This document shows positions 52,311 to 62,919 of a stretch of DNA of 64,000 nt, piece after piece. The position numbers and the translations under genes were made by a program. This DNA comes from Cristatella mucedo. Lineage: Eukaryota > Bryozoa > Phylactolaemata > Cristatellidae. The notes below the pieces were generated by a model. It saw nothing but the letters and a program-made list of their open reading frames with translations, was not told the DNA's origin and did no database searches. The stretch is from assembly GCA_009760855.2 (NCBI GenBank), contig WPIO01000012.1, forward strand, positions 532,501-596,500. Direction: 5' to 3'. Every line of letters starts with the position of its first letter. The first letter of the stretch is position 1.

Positions 52311-52670
52311 TATTTGTGAACGTTCTGCCATAATATCGTCAAACTTTTCTCTTGTAACTACTTCATCAGATAAAGCATCTGTTATTTTTTAAATAAACTC
52401 TGTGTTAGAATTAAGAAATCTTTTTCCTTTATCCATTTAAACTAAAACACCATCAACTGTCATTAGCATTGCTGTTAATGCTGAGAAGGCAGAGACTGCA
52501 TTAGTTATATCAGGATGTGTATGAATATGTGTTTTAGAAACTGTAACTCCTAAAGCTACTAGTATATTTATGATTTTAATTATATATCTCATCCTTGTTA
52601 GCTGAGTTAGACACGATCTAACTTTAATGTTATACGCAACTGTCTCATCATATCTTTTAAGAATAAATTT
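52310..52670 (-). pseudogene. Two-membrane-segment protein, element 2 (broken)
   Basis: Reverse strand. The same layout as 21365-21766: a charged N-terminal helix, a hydrophobic segment (INILVALGVTV), a second one (SAFSALTAMLMTV), then a stop at about 52440 and a charged tail. It lies convergent to the integrase gene, almost touching its end. Confidence 0.6.
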
Positions 52671-52692
52671 TTTTCTTAAATCTGCCGTTTTC

Positions 52693-52875
52693 CTATAATT
52701 TTAATTTCCTTTCACATACTATTTTAATTATATTTAAGTTATTCTTTAGAATACCATTACATTTACGCACATGAGAGGAAAATGTTGCTTCCTGTAAATC
52801 AATATTAAAAGTATTTTCATCAGTAAGTTCATATCCTTCTGGTATATCAACAATTAAATCCGTTTTATCTTGCAT
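52693..52875 (-). CDS. Unassigned frame, element 2
   Basis: 60 codons, acidic in the first half (DIPEGYELTDENTFNIDLQE). It may be the 3' part of the gene starting at 53222, lost in a frame change. No counterpart in element 1. Confidence 0.35.
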   Translation of the reverse strand: MQDKTDLIVDIPEGYELTDENTFNIDLQEATFSSHVRKCNGILKNNLNIIKIVCERKLKL

Positions 52876-52949
52876 ATCAATTAAAAATGGATTTGTATTT
52901 GAATTAATTAAAATGTTAGCACTAATATCAATAATTTCATTATTAATAG

Positions 52950-53222
52950 TCAGTCAGAGTGAGTAGAAGCTAATTTATGTTTTCTAAATATACTAAAACC
53001 CCTTTCTATTTTGATATTACACTTTCCTTTCAATAAATCTCTAGCAAGTAAACATGAAACTAAACAAGATCCAACTATTCTTCTATTAGAAAAAGCTATT
53101 TCCATAACTTCTAGAGTTTTCTTAATTTCACCTCCTAGTTTTTGTAAAGATAAATTATAACTATTCATAAAAGAAGATTCAATTGTATCCTCACGCCCTG
53201 AAAATGAATTTATTTCAGACAT
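52950..53222 (-). CDS. Unassigned frame, element 2
   Basis: 90 codons beginning MSEINSFSGREDTIESSF. Mostly helical in appearance, with a hydrophobic stretch near residues 52-66 (GSCLVSCLLARDLL). It is the gene closest to the element end. No family recognised and not present in element 1. Confidence 0.4.
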   Translation of the reverse strand: MSEINSFSGREDTIESSFMNSYNLSLQKLGGEIKKTLEVMEIAFSNRRIVGSCLVSCLLARDLLKGKCNIKIERGFSIFRKHKLASTHSD

Positions 53223-53316
53223 CTTATAATATATAAATATTTTTCTTTAAATTAAATCTAGAAACTCTGAAAAAAATGTACTATATTATATAATAAATAA
53301 TTTTTTGGAATACAGT

Positions 53317-53498
53317 GAGTAGTCCATGGTTTTCCATTTCGCAGAAGCAACACTTGTTGGAGTAGGATTTGATTTTCTATTTGGCACACTGACACTCGGG
53401 AGGGCCACTTCAAAAGAAGACCGAGCGATGCGAGGGCGAATTTTGGAGTGTGCTCGAGTGAGGGTCAGGGTGCGAAATGGAAAAATCGCATACCACTC
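53317..53498. repeat. Terminal unit with inverted arms, element 2
   Basis: Left arm GAGTAGTCCATGGTTTTCCA, ending TTTCGCAG at 53344; right arm TGCGAAATGGAAAAATCGCA, ending TACCACTC at 53498. The arms are about 28 bp inverted repeats. The interior is more GC-rich than the element (GGGAGGGCCACTTC). It matches the unit at 20446-20590 in reverse complement over both arms and the interior. Immediately after it the sequence joins repeat pair 2. Confidence 0.75.
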
Positions 53499-53629
53499 GT
53501 ATTAAACCTCCGCGAAGTTGGCTGAGCCAGAGCCGGAAAGAAAATCGAGAGAAAAATAATAAGTTTAAACGGCTAGACAACTCAATCCACTATCAATGCA
53601 CTCTGCGGGCCCGTACATTGAACCAAGCG

Positions 53630-53805
53630 TTGAGCCGTGATGGCACAATAGGGAAGGCGGTTGCTTTCATGGCCTCGGTCCCGAGGTCGTGGGTTCGATT
53701 CCTACGGTAGGCGATTCTGTATCGCCACTGCAAGCGGTGGTGATAGCCTTAAAGACTCTTCTGTTGCTATACAAAAAGAAGCTGTTTAATCAGTTAGGAT
53801 TTATG
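53630..53805 (+). repeat. SINE-B insertion (best copy)
   Basis: GCCGTGATGGCACAATAGGG (A-box region), GGTCGTGGGTTCGATTCCTA (a good B box), body CGCCACTGCAAGCGGTGGTG and a tail ending near GTTTAATCAG. The other repeat copy (about 12027-12035) is uninterrupted, giving the empty site. Confidence 0.88.
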
Positions 53806-55375
53806 TATAAGCGCGAAGAGCGGTTGGTAACGGGAGACGGCCGATTACTGCCTGCTCATTGGGCCGCGCAGAAGTAGGCTGGCGCGAACGCGGCAAACCA
53901 TGCAGTTACGTAACGCTCCAATGGCGTCAGGAAACTCTCAAAGGCCCTGGTAGCTAATCCACGACTTTAACTTCGCACCCAGACCGGTCAATGTTTTTCC
54001 GAGTAAGAAAGAGGGGTTCATCAACTGCACGCGCGAAGTCCTACGCCCGAGGAGAGGTCCGTCTTTACACGACGGATGAGTGCTCGGGATCGCGGGACGA
54101 AGTCAGGACCGGACGTCTGGCGATTCTGAGTTCCGAACGTGCTAAGTATGCTCGGTTCACTTCTGAGAGGGACAGAGTTGTTCTCCCGATTACGAGGGTA
54201 CCCGTGCACCGACGGCCTTTCACTGCGTTTACCCATCACATCATTGCACTGCGTACTCGTGCGCCTGAAAACACCGATTTATATTACATGAAATGCAGTG
54301 CACAAGTCCAACCGGTAGACCCGTTTACAAGGAATATTTCCGGAAGAGCGAAATCGTTCGGATTTCATCCCGTCTACCGGCCACGGCGACTTATAGAGGT
54401 GCTCGTACCCGACGCTACAGTAGTGACCTGTAGCAGAGGCAGGCGCGCTTTTTTTTAACGATATCCCAATCAACCAACAGTGGGTGAATTGTGCGGTGCC
54501 CGATAAAGGGTACCCTGTACACATCTCACTCTCGGGCATACGTGTGAGCTCTGTGTACGTTAAGCACTACCGCTGCACACATGGCCGACCCCGGCAAGCG
54601 TGAATCTCGTGAGTAGGCTCCACTTTGTCGTTTGTTGACCACACTGCCGAAGAATTGCCGCTTTTAAATGTCCCAGTACTCAAATTGATCTATTAGGCGT
54701 CTCCCGTCGTACCTATGCCCAAATTCTGCTCTCATTCATGTCTAAACCGCTTTCGATCGCGGTAGTCTCTCCTTCGCCGCCCTTGCAGTTACTGCTAATC
54801 ATTGATCTTACTGTCAAGAGAACCCGTCTCAGCCCTCACATTAGAAATGTAGCTATTGTTTCAACGCTTTTATTTCCGGTCTGAGCACTGTATCGTTCAG
54901 CGTATCGTTTGATCTTCTAGGCACTTTACACATTTTAGAAAGGAATCGCGTCAATTGGTTAGTAATAGCATGCACAATTTAAGTGTACGCATGCACATTA
55001 AGAATATTTCACTTCTGAGTTTCTTTTTAAATTCCTTTGAGTTGGGAGATGTTGTCATTTCAGTCGTTACCGTGTTCCGCGCTTTGGGAGCATTTGAACT
55101 GAAGGCTCGATCTCCAAGCTATTTGATTTGAGTTCGTTAAAGGTAAAACCAAACGACTAGAGTGAGAAGAGCTGGTGGTATAATGGCAAGCCCGCTTAGG
55201 AAGCCTGCCATATTGGTTGTTTGTGGAGGAGCTAGTTAAGTCGGTTAGACGAGGTGTAGTGTGGAAATTGAGAAATTGTACGACATAAAACCCGAGCTTC
55301 CGAGTTTTTCGCGAAATTTAGGCTTCTTATTGCACAGGCAGGAAGACCTGCAATGATTGAGTTACAGACGTCTAG

Positions 55376-55430
55376 ATTGGATGTTAAGGATGCCGGGCCG
55401 AGCTTGGCTGTGGCATCCTTAACATCCAAT
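55376..55430. repeat. Perfect 19-bp inverted repeat
   Basis: ATTGGATGTTAAGGATGCC at 55376-55394 and its exact reverse complement at 55412-55430, loop 17 bases. In copy 1 (about 13755-13795) only the inner 8 bases pair. Confidence 0.9.
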
Positions 55431-55599
55431 CCACCTTTGTGCATCTAAGCCAGGCCGAATATTGGCAGTGCCACGTAGCTGAAGATAGGCAGACTTGGCT
55501 GTGAAGCTGAGAGGGTCATCTAGCTCAATTTTATTTTGGAATAGGATATGTATATTCCATGCAAAAGCCTTGCAGATGTCCTTGTGAATTAAATCTTTA

Positions 55600-55745
55600 A
55601 AGAAATATATAATTCATTTGTATAGCACCCTAAGAGAACTTAATCTCTATTCAGGTGCCACAAATATGCCACGGGGCTCGAACCTGCTACCTCGGCCAGA
55701 CCTTGGTCGGTGAGCACCTTAACCACTGGGACAAACCAGCCCTTG
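55600..55745 (-). repeat. SINE-A copy, minus orientation
   Basis: TAATTCATTTGTATAGCACC (tail), GGGCTCGAACCTGCTACCTC (B box) and GTGAGCACCTTAACCACTGG (A-box region), all in reverse complement. Confidence 0.8.
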
Positions 55746-55789
55746 CATGTTAGTCTTCCAGTTTTTTAGTGTCATTAGGCTTTCTTAAG

Positions 55790-57165
55790 TCGGCGTTGTT
55801 ATTCAGTTTTAGAATGTCTCAGTCATCCAAGTACGAATATCGCTTTACAAGGTATATTAGAGTTTGAGTTGCTTGAAGGCAGGGAGGCATCAAAGCTTTG
55901 CTACAGCTGTGGGTCGTCTGCATAGCAATCCAAGTCTAGATTATACTTGGCAATTACACCGGCAAAAGATTTTAGCATAAATAGTGACAGAAAATGGACC
56001 TAGAGCAGATCCCTGGGCTACCCAATGCTTTGAAGCTCACTGGATGACAATTGGCCGTTAGCATCTTTTCTCTGAAATCTCCCACTACTGAGATAGGACT
56101 TGGACTACTCTAGTGCAAGCCCTTCGATGCCTGGGCAGGGTGATGGGCACCCAAAACAGACTTGGGCGTTGATGGTGTCAGATGCTGCCGAGAGATCAAG
56201 CAAAGCTAGTGGAGACAGTGCCCAAGTCAGCACTACAGAAAAAGGTCGTTTCTTATTTGCAGTAGTTCTGACTCCGTGGGGTGATTTTCTCTTAAATCCA
56301 ACTAGAACTTACTTGCTAGGCTTGAAGTTTTGATATATGAGTTTACCCGTCCGTCCCTACTCGTTCCAACTTCTTTTATTGGAATGGCATTGAGGAGACT
56401 AGGTAAAAGTAGTAGCCTTCTTGGACTGGCAGATGAACTTCAAGATGATGCTTGCAGAGGCTGGCATGAAGGTGGACATCGAAGAAAAAGGAAAGGGGAA
56501 AGCAAGGTGAAGAGTGTAGTGGGAATATTACCTCTGGAGGATGGAGTCTCTGAATTTGTCTATCTTGGCAACAAAACAGCCAGTAAAATTATCTGCTAGA
56601 TAGCTGCATGGGTTGCTTGGTGGGGAGCATTTTTTGTAAGATGTTTGATGGCAGTAGTTGCACGACGAACTGTGTAATGAAGTGCAACCACCTTACCCTC
56701 TGGGTTAACACCCAGGCTTTCTTTGCAAGCAAGGTGTGTAAATAGTAGAATTATTATGGCTAGTGTTTATTTCTGTCTGGAGTAGCCATAGGCCCTTCTT
56801 TGGAGCTTTAATTTGCCTGTCGGGTGAAGCGGCTGTCTTTCACCTTATGTGATCCTCTGTGGCTGCCAGGCATGTTTATGTGTTCATTTTTACTTGTGTC
56901 GGCATACTGTTTCAGTGAACATGAACTGCCATGGTATTGCAACACCCTATGGGTTCAGCAGGATACTTGACTGCATTCAACGATTTGTTTTGCTTAGTGG
57001 CAAACCTGGGTAGATAGTTCTTGGGCGTGATGGAAGAATGTGACATCGCTCTCCTGCAAGGACTACCGAGAGCAAGACAAGACAGACAAGCCTAGCTGCA
57101 GAGTTTTACACCAACTGTAAGACTGTGGTGCTTATTTGGTCGTCTCATTAAAGGTCACTTTAGAA
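55790..57165 (-). mobile_element. Antisense LINE fragments, decayed
   Basis: Readable on the minus strand: a YADD-like RT motif C near 55905-55925 (DCYADDPQL), sequence around 56300-56365 matching 58685-58745, and 57060-57120 matching 58262-58310. The pieces are in different frames with deletions. Confidence 0.6.
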
Positions 57166-57227
57166 CAGGACACCTAGGTTACACGCAGATGCAACAGGAG
57201 ATATGCTAGCAGAGCTGATTTTCGTGT

Positions 57228-57312
57228 TTCCATTTGTAGCCAATGTAAAGCGCCTAGAAAGAGATTGAGTTCTCTGGAGGCGCTTTATCAAGTGTGTTAT
57301 TATTATTTTTAG
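57228..57312 (+). mobile_element. LINE tail
   Basis: TGTAGCCAATGTAAAGCGCC, GAGATTGAGTTCTCTGGAGG, CGCTTTATCAAGTG, ATT tail: a strongly 5'-truncated insertion. Confidence 0.85.
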
Positions 57313-57679
57313 CATTCAACTTTCTACTTTCTTAGTCATACTTGGTATGCCTATAATTAGTAAGTTGGTTTCGTTGTCATTTAATTTGAGAAAGCATGCT
57401 GCCATCCATGTTTGGATGTCAGCAATACATGCAGCACGGGAGTTAAGTGAGTTTGTCGTGATAGAGAGAGTTTGTAGGGATCAAAGCACTGGTACAACTG
57501 AGTGTCATCTGCATAGAAGTGAAAGCCTAGATTCTGCTTGGCGAGCATAACGGCAAGAAGGAGAGTGTAAACTATGAAGAGAAGCAGACCGAGCACAGAG
57601 CCCCGAGGTACCCTATATTTCAGTGGTTCCTCGGATGTTCCATTTCCGTTCACATCAATTCACTGAAGCCTCACATGGA

Positions 57680-60600
57680 GATAATAATAATAATGCTCTT
57701 GATAAAGAGCCCTCAGATAACTCAATCTCTTTCTAGGCGCTTTACATTTGCTGCAAAGGGAAATGCAATTGAATGGTGAGTAATATCATGCTTGATAAAC
57801 AAACAACATGAATAACATGGTTAGGCGTGACATGCACAGGGTCAGCATGCAAATGTGGTTAGTGGCAGCATGCACAGTGTCAGCAGGCATAAGCTCGTGA
57901 GGGACGAATCACAGGGACCCACCAAATGCTGTCCTAAATAGGTGTTTTAAGTTCTTTTTAATTGTGGTCAAGTCAGGGGATGTTCTGACGCAAGTCGGGA
58001 GGGAGTTCCAGGCTTTGGGAGCATACGAACTAAATGCACGGTCTCCAAAGGATTTGAGGTTTGTACAAGTAATTGGTAGACTGTTGGATTCCGAAAAGCT
58101 GGTGGTACGATGCTTGGCCTGGTGGGGGAGTAGATCTGAGAGATAGGCTGGAGTCAAAGAATGAAGTGACCTAAAAGTGAGCGACAAAACCTTGAAGTCG
58201 ATCCGTTGCTCGACTGGTAGCCAGTGCAGGTCGGCGAGAAGTGGTGTGATGGGGCAACTGCGCCGCTCACGACAGACAAGACTAGCTGCAGAGTTTTGTG
58301 TCAGCTGCAATCGCCTGATCGCACATGCTGGTAGGCCAGTAAGCAGTGAGTTGCAGAAGTCGAGAGTGATGTCACGAATGCATGGACCAACTTAGACGTA
58401 GTATCCTTATCTAAACAAGCCCGAATTTTAGCAATGTTATGTAGCTGAAAGTCGGCAGATTTGACTGTGGAGCTGATGTGCAGATGAGACCTAAACCGTT
58501 GTAGTGCAGTGCCAATGATGCCCAGGCGAGATGAGAGGTGCTCGAGACGGACTTGATGATCAATAGTATCAAACGTTTGCCGAAAGATCAAGCAAAACAT
58601 GCAGAGGGACTTCACCTATGTCTGCATTCTTGCGAAGGCCCTCGTACGCCTGAAGTAATGCTGACTTTGTGGAGTGATTAGCTCTAAAACCAGACTGGAA
58701 CTTACTTGCTAGGTTTGAAAGTTTCAATACGAGAGTTCAGCTGGCCTGCTACAGATCGTTTCAGTATCTTAGAAACGGTAGAAGAGAGTCTGGGCCGAAG
58801 CTGCTCAGGTTCTCTTGGTCTAATGTTGCTTACTTAATTTGTGGCCTAACAACAGCCTTTTTAAAAGATTCAGGGGCATTACCCGTGGCTAAGGACATAT
58901 TTATTACGATGAGGACTTCCCTGGGTGGTATTAGAAATACAGTACTACTGTATATAAGTTTACACATCTATTACCTCTTGGTACACTAAGGTTTTTTCTT
59001 GTCAAGTATTTTCCGTGTATTCCTCATGTAAATCTTACAAATCTTAAATCTTCTCAATCTTGAAGCTTACATCAAGTCAGACGTTAACTCGAACAGGAAC
59101 TCCGGCCCTCTGTGACTCGTCGATGCTTCGCTCTGATTGGCTAGCGTCTTGGCTCGAGCCTGGCAGCAGAAACGCTGCACTCTGATTTGCTAGCCAAAGT
59201 TGGGAGCCCCAGCCTACTTCCTGTAGACGACGGCAGTTAGGCGGTGGTACTGCCATGGGCTGGAGTACACACTATCACATCACGATCGCTACATTTATTT
59301 TTATGCGTGTGAGAGTGCGCATCTTGCTAAACCGCAAGCGACTTGGACCACTCGTACGAAACCGTGCTCAGCAACATGTAATTCTTTTCTCAAGTCAGAT
59401 GTTAACTCGAATAGGAACTCCTGTCGTCTGCGACTAAGGAACATTGTGCTCCGATTGGCCAGTCATGCCTCGTGCCTAGCAGCAGGAATGCTTTGCTCTG
59501 ATTCGCTAGCCAAGGTTGGTTGGAGCCTTGACAGACATTCTGGCTTTAATTAATTGGGATGTTAGTTATGCTTAGCAGCTGCAGATCTATGCATCATAGA
59601 AGCAGGGCAGTGGGAATAGGGTCTAAAGGATTAGTAGTCATCTTTGACTGGGAGATGAATTTTAGGATGAGGTCACTCGTGGCCTCCTTGAATTTAGACG
59701 TTAAGATCCTGTGCAAAATTGAGAGAGATGAGTCCTGTGGGGTTGTTACTGAGGGACATGAGTCTCGAGGGGATACTGCTACCTTAGGGGTGAGCTCTCT
59801 GAACTTGCCTATCGTGCTGACAAAGAAGCTAGAGAAGCGATTAGCTAGATTGCCACAAGGATCACTGGATAAGGAGCTAATGTGGGAGCTGTTAAGGAGA
59901 TGGTTGATGGTAGACATCAGCTTTTTTCGGATTGTGCATCATTGGTTCAACAATATTTATATTTATCAATTTATTAACAACATACATTCCAGCAATATAA
60001 TATTAATTTTTATAGACGCTTGATGTCGCCTTTGCTAGGACGGTTGGTAGGATTTACAGTAGTCTTTGTATGCACGACGATGGACAGTCAGTCTTGCGTG
60101 CGTTATGTCTTTTCAAGCTTGTGCTTTGTAGGCTTAGCTAGTTTAATGTCTGCGGTAAATAATAAGCCATCTGAGCAAGATAGCACATTGGGCTTAGTCG
60201 GAGGTGCAAACTTGTTAAGTATGTCAGCAACTGTTGTGTTGTAGCATTCGGAAAGGGAATTAAGCAGCAGGGGCAAAGATGTTTTCACGGATACAGCATT
60301 GCTGTCAGGGGTCTTGAGGTTCCACTATTCACAGACGATTTTTTAAATGGGGAGGGGAGCACACACTGTAGACTGAATGAGATATGCATGTGGTCAGATG
60401 AGAATAACTTGGTAATAATAGGGGATGATAGCATACAGTTTTGAAAGATTATGTGATCGAGTGTATGACCCTTGTTGTGAGTATATGTATAAATATATAA
60501 TTCGTTTATGGGTTCATGAGCCAGTCAGTCACGAAATTTGGCACTCAAGACCTCAGTTCAGGTGTCAAAATGAGTGTTAAAATCACCCCTAACGACGAAA

Positions 60601-61250
60601 GATCGATTCCTTGCATGCAGAATCAAAATGAGTTGAGATAAATATGTGATCAGGGTGGACTTAGTATCTGGGGGGGTGATAGATTAATGCCACCATTGGC
60701 AGCTTGTTGTCGGATGGACTCAAAGCAAGAGATTCGAAAGACTGCTTCGAAGGGATTGCAAACGGTTTGAAATTGAGGGAGAACGTTCGACAATGGCGAC
60801 TCCTCCACCAGTTTTGATCGATCTAAGGGTATGGAGGGAGAAAACTGTCGGTGACAGTCGGGCTGTTAGTCGATTTCAGCCAGGTCTCAGCCAAAGCGAA
60901 CGCATCAAGGTTGTCATCAATAATCATTTCACATATTACTAGAGGTTTGTTGCACATTAAGCGAGAATTCCAAAGACCAGCGTTAAGATGGGCTGCCGAA
61001 GTGAAAACAGGCCTGATGACCACTAAGTTAGAGCGATTCGCAGCTTGAGGGAGTTGCTTGCTTGAGGGAGCTCGTGCAGGGCTGCACGAGACAATGCTTG
61101 GAAGACCAAACAAGCGAGGCTGTCGACCACTGAGGTGGCTTTGCGTAGGGCCTTCTTTTGGATATGCCCAATTCATGCGACCTATCAACTGCAACCGCAA
61201 CCATGGAATGCATTTGGACGACGATAGCAAAAGGATAACAGGTGTGCACG
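57680..61250 (-). mobile_element. LINE (L2/CR1-like), long but decayed copy
   Basis: Reads from about 61230 down to the ATT tail and hairpin at 57680-57760. In order: endonuclease start (SRLMCNKPLVICEMI ... LDAFALAETWLKS, 60823-61000), endonuclease GDFNTHFD motif near 60555-60590, pre-RT linker (60103-60288), TTNPLDPIPTALLL (59594-59650), NMSLATGNAPESFKKAVVRP (about 58840-58900), TFDTIDHQVRLEHL (58540-58580), GSVLGLLLFIVYTL and [11 protein letters not shown] (57381-57653) and a C-terminus with LHWLPVEQRIDFKVL (57909-58310). The RT pieces are out of order relative to the C-terminus, so the copy is rearranged. Interrupted by a 590-bp insertion at 58960-59548. Confidence 0.8.
58960..59548. mobile_element. 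Insertion in LINE with internal direct repeat
   Basis: Interrupts the LINE between its pre-RT block and the first RT block. It contains two related 130-140 bp segments (59073-59210 and 59391-59520), each beginning AGTCAGANGTTAACTCGAA and containing two copies of a CTCTGATTNGCTAG-like motif. I see no coding sequence or clear ends. Probably a non-autonomous element or the LTR-like part of one. Confidence 0.5.
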
Positions 61251-61439
61251 GACATACCTAATAGGAGATTATTAACAGTCGGCAAAGCTAAAGCCGAAGC
61301 CCGAGTGACTGGGGGGGCCTTGGAACACAGCCTGAAGCATTAAGCATTTAGATGTCCACGAGCACGTAATTTTTATATGCGCCACGGTCATATTCTTATA
61401 GCTTTGGTTCCGTTTGCTCTCAACCTTAAGGATAGGAAT

Positions 61440-61860
61440 GAGTAGTGGATGTGATGTGATGTGATGTCTATTTTACAGGACTGGATTCCCATATTGAAAA
61501 GCGGGTTGCATTCCTGGGATGAAATATATTGGGCCCAAGTATCAACTCCACTGCATTCGTGAGAACAACTTCTGGTGCTGCTTGCATGGGATGCAATACT
61601 TCTAGTGATGTCCCTGAAGCAAGCTGCTGTAGTAAATGGGGTGTCAAAATCACCATGGAATGGATTTGAGCCTTACTCCCATGTGATCTTGTTTATTCTG
61701 CTGCCGATGCACTTTCATGTCCTTTTTTACGTCGGAACTCAACGAACAAGCTCGGCGATCTCCTTTTCACCTGCTCGTGTTTATATAGGAAAAACTACCC
61801 GTGTGCTTATGGCTCTTAAAATCTCAGTGCATAGTTTACCCAGCCAGATGAGGTTGAACT
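61440..61860 (-). mobile_element. Possible LINE 3' end with ATCAC tail
   Basis: Minus-strand reading ends with a short CACATCACATCACATCAC tail (61446-61466 on the plus strand as GATGTGATGTGATG), preceded by frames reading SQECNPLFNMGIQSCK. Short pentanucleotide tails also end the ATTAC family, so this may be a third LINE family. Weak evidence. Confidence 0.35.
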
Positions 61861-62264
61861 GATTAAATGGCTCCGGCAAGCCTTTCTCACATGCTTCACG
61901 AAATGGGGAGTCGTTGTTCTGTAGGAGGATTAAGTTACGTTCGATTAAGTTACTACTGTCATCCTACGAAGCAAGAAAGTATTTTCTTGCTCTTGTTAAG
62001 TAAATATGCCCACAGTTCTCTGTGCAAACTGTACATAATCGAAGCTGTAATCCTAGCCACTGTAATCGTAAGAATAGTAAGCTGCCCTTAGTTGTGCTTC
62101 GAGTAGCTGCTGTTTTCCAATGGCACTTATATCCCTGCCACTTGGATATAGTGCCGATGCCGACGGGCAGAGGAGCACTTGGAACTGCCTGACCCTGCGA
62201 TGTCTGGCTGCACATTATCTGATTACCTTAAAAGAGCCACTCGGCTGCATATTGATGAAAATGA
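61861..62264. other. No recognisable gene
   Basis: No exon or repeat recognised; the open frames on both strands have no known motif. Confidence 0.35.
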
Positions 62265-62345
62265 TAAGACATTTTTATAGTGCCCTAATCTCACTAAATC
62301 TCTTTCTTTGCACTTCATTTAGACTGGATAGTAAGCATACATGTT
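62265..62345 (-). mobile_element. LINE tail, minus orientation, degraded
   Basis: ATTTTTATAGTGCCCTAATC followed by CACTAAATCTCTTTCTTTGC is a degenerate reverse complement of the LINE/SINE hairpin. Confidence 0.5.
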
Positions 62346-62919
62346 GGCGTATGAGTTCGTTGGTTAGATGTTAACAATGTCTAGTCACGGTGCGAGTTTA
62401 TTTCGCCAACGTATGAGTGAAGGAGACAGAGAGAAGAGGTCCAGTGAGGCCGACCAACAGGCAGATAAGTGTATGTCCACTTAGCCCAAGAGGTGGGAGT
62501 AGAGTGGCCTTTGTCTGCCAACACAGGAAGGATGTGGGTTTAGGCATGTCTGACCTCGAGGGAGATTGATCTCACAGCTGGCAAGTAATTGGGAAACTAG
62601 CGGTTGCTACATATACTCTCACGATATTACCTATATGTGAGTTGGTAAACTGGTAGCAATCATTTGTTGATCTACTGTACCTGATACATAATGAGTTCCA
62701 AGTATCAGAGGTTTAGCCTCCCGGGGACATTCCAACGTGACCAAGCTTGTAACTTGCTTGCTGTTAACCTAGCCGTTGAGCTGTGGATAACCACGGAACT
62801 TTGCGAGTGGCTTTTTGGTGCCTTGCCAGGCTTCAAAGTCACCTCCTTAGTATGTTGAAGACCGTAATTGCTCTTATTTATTTATCTGAATATAGCATTT
62901 TTCATTCGATGTTTTTCAG
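62346..62919. other. Upstream of ZNHIT1 exon
   Basis: It should be intron, and perhaps holds the short first exon of ZNHIT1; no convincing start exon was recognised. Confidence 0.35.

Larger units (their letters stand above)
45381..53498 (+). mobile_element. Virus-like element 2 (Polinton/adintovirus-like)
   Basis: An 8.1-kb AT-rich block, sharply bounded by a LINE end on the left and by repeat pair 2 on the right. Gene order: two related minor-capsid-like genes, a 55-residue Gly-rich peptide, a coiled-coil frame, a 63-residue frame, major-capsid-like gene, YqaJ-type exonuclease, tail-fibre-like gene, opposite-strand CxxC gene, rve integrase, opposite-strand two-membrane-segment gene, opposite-strand unassigned frames, terminal inverted-arm unit. 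No DNA polymerase B, packaging ATPase or protease is recognised. The left end is missing. Stops and frameshifts in most genes show that it is inactive. Confidence 0.88.
53499..55560 (+). repeat. Repeat pair 2, copy 2
   Basis: Homologue of 11895-13905. It begins right at the end of element 2 (TATTAAACCTCCGCGAAGTT against CATTAAGCCTCCGCGAAGTT in copy 1). It contains a SINE-B insertion and the hairpin at 55376-55430. Confidence 0.85.

Noticed and set aside
53317-53498. Ordinary MITE inserted beside element 2
   Set aside because: Element 1 has the same unit at its own end in matching orientation, so it is better explained as part of the element; kept as an alternative in the finding.
57381-57653. 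Independent RT gene
   Set aside because: It is the YADD part of a rearranged LINE, without the rest of the domain in frame.
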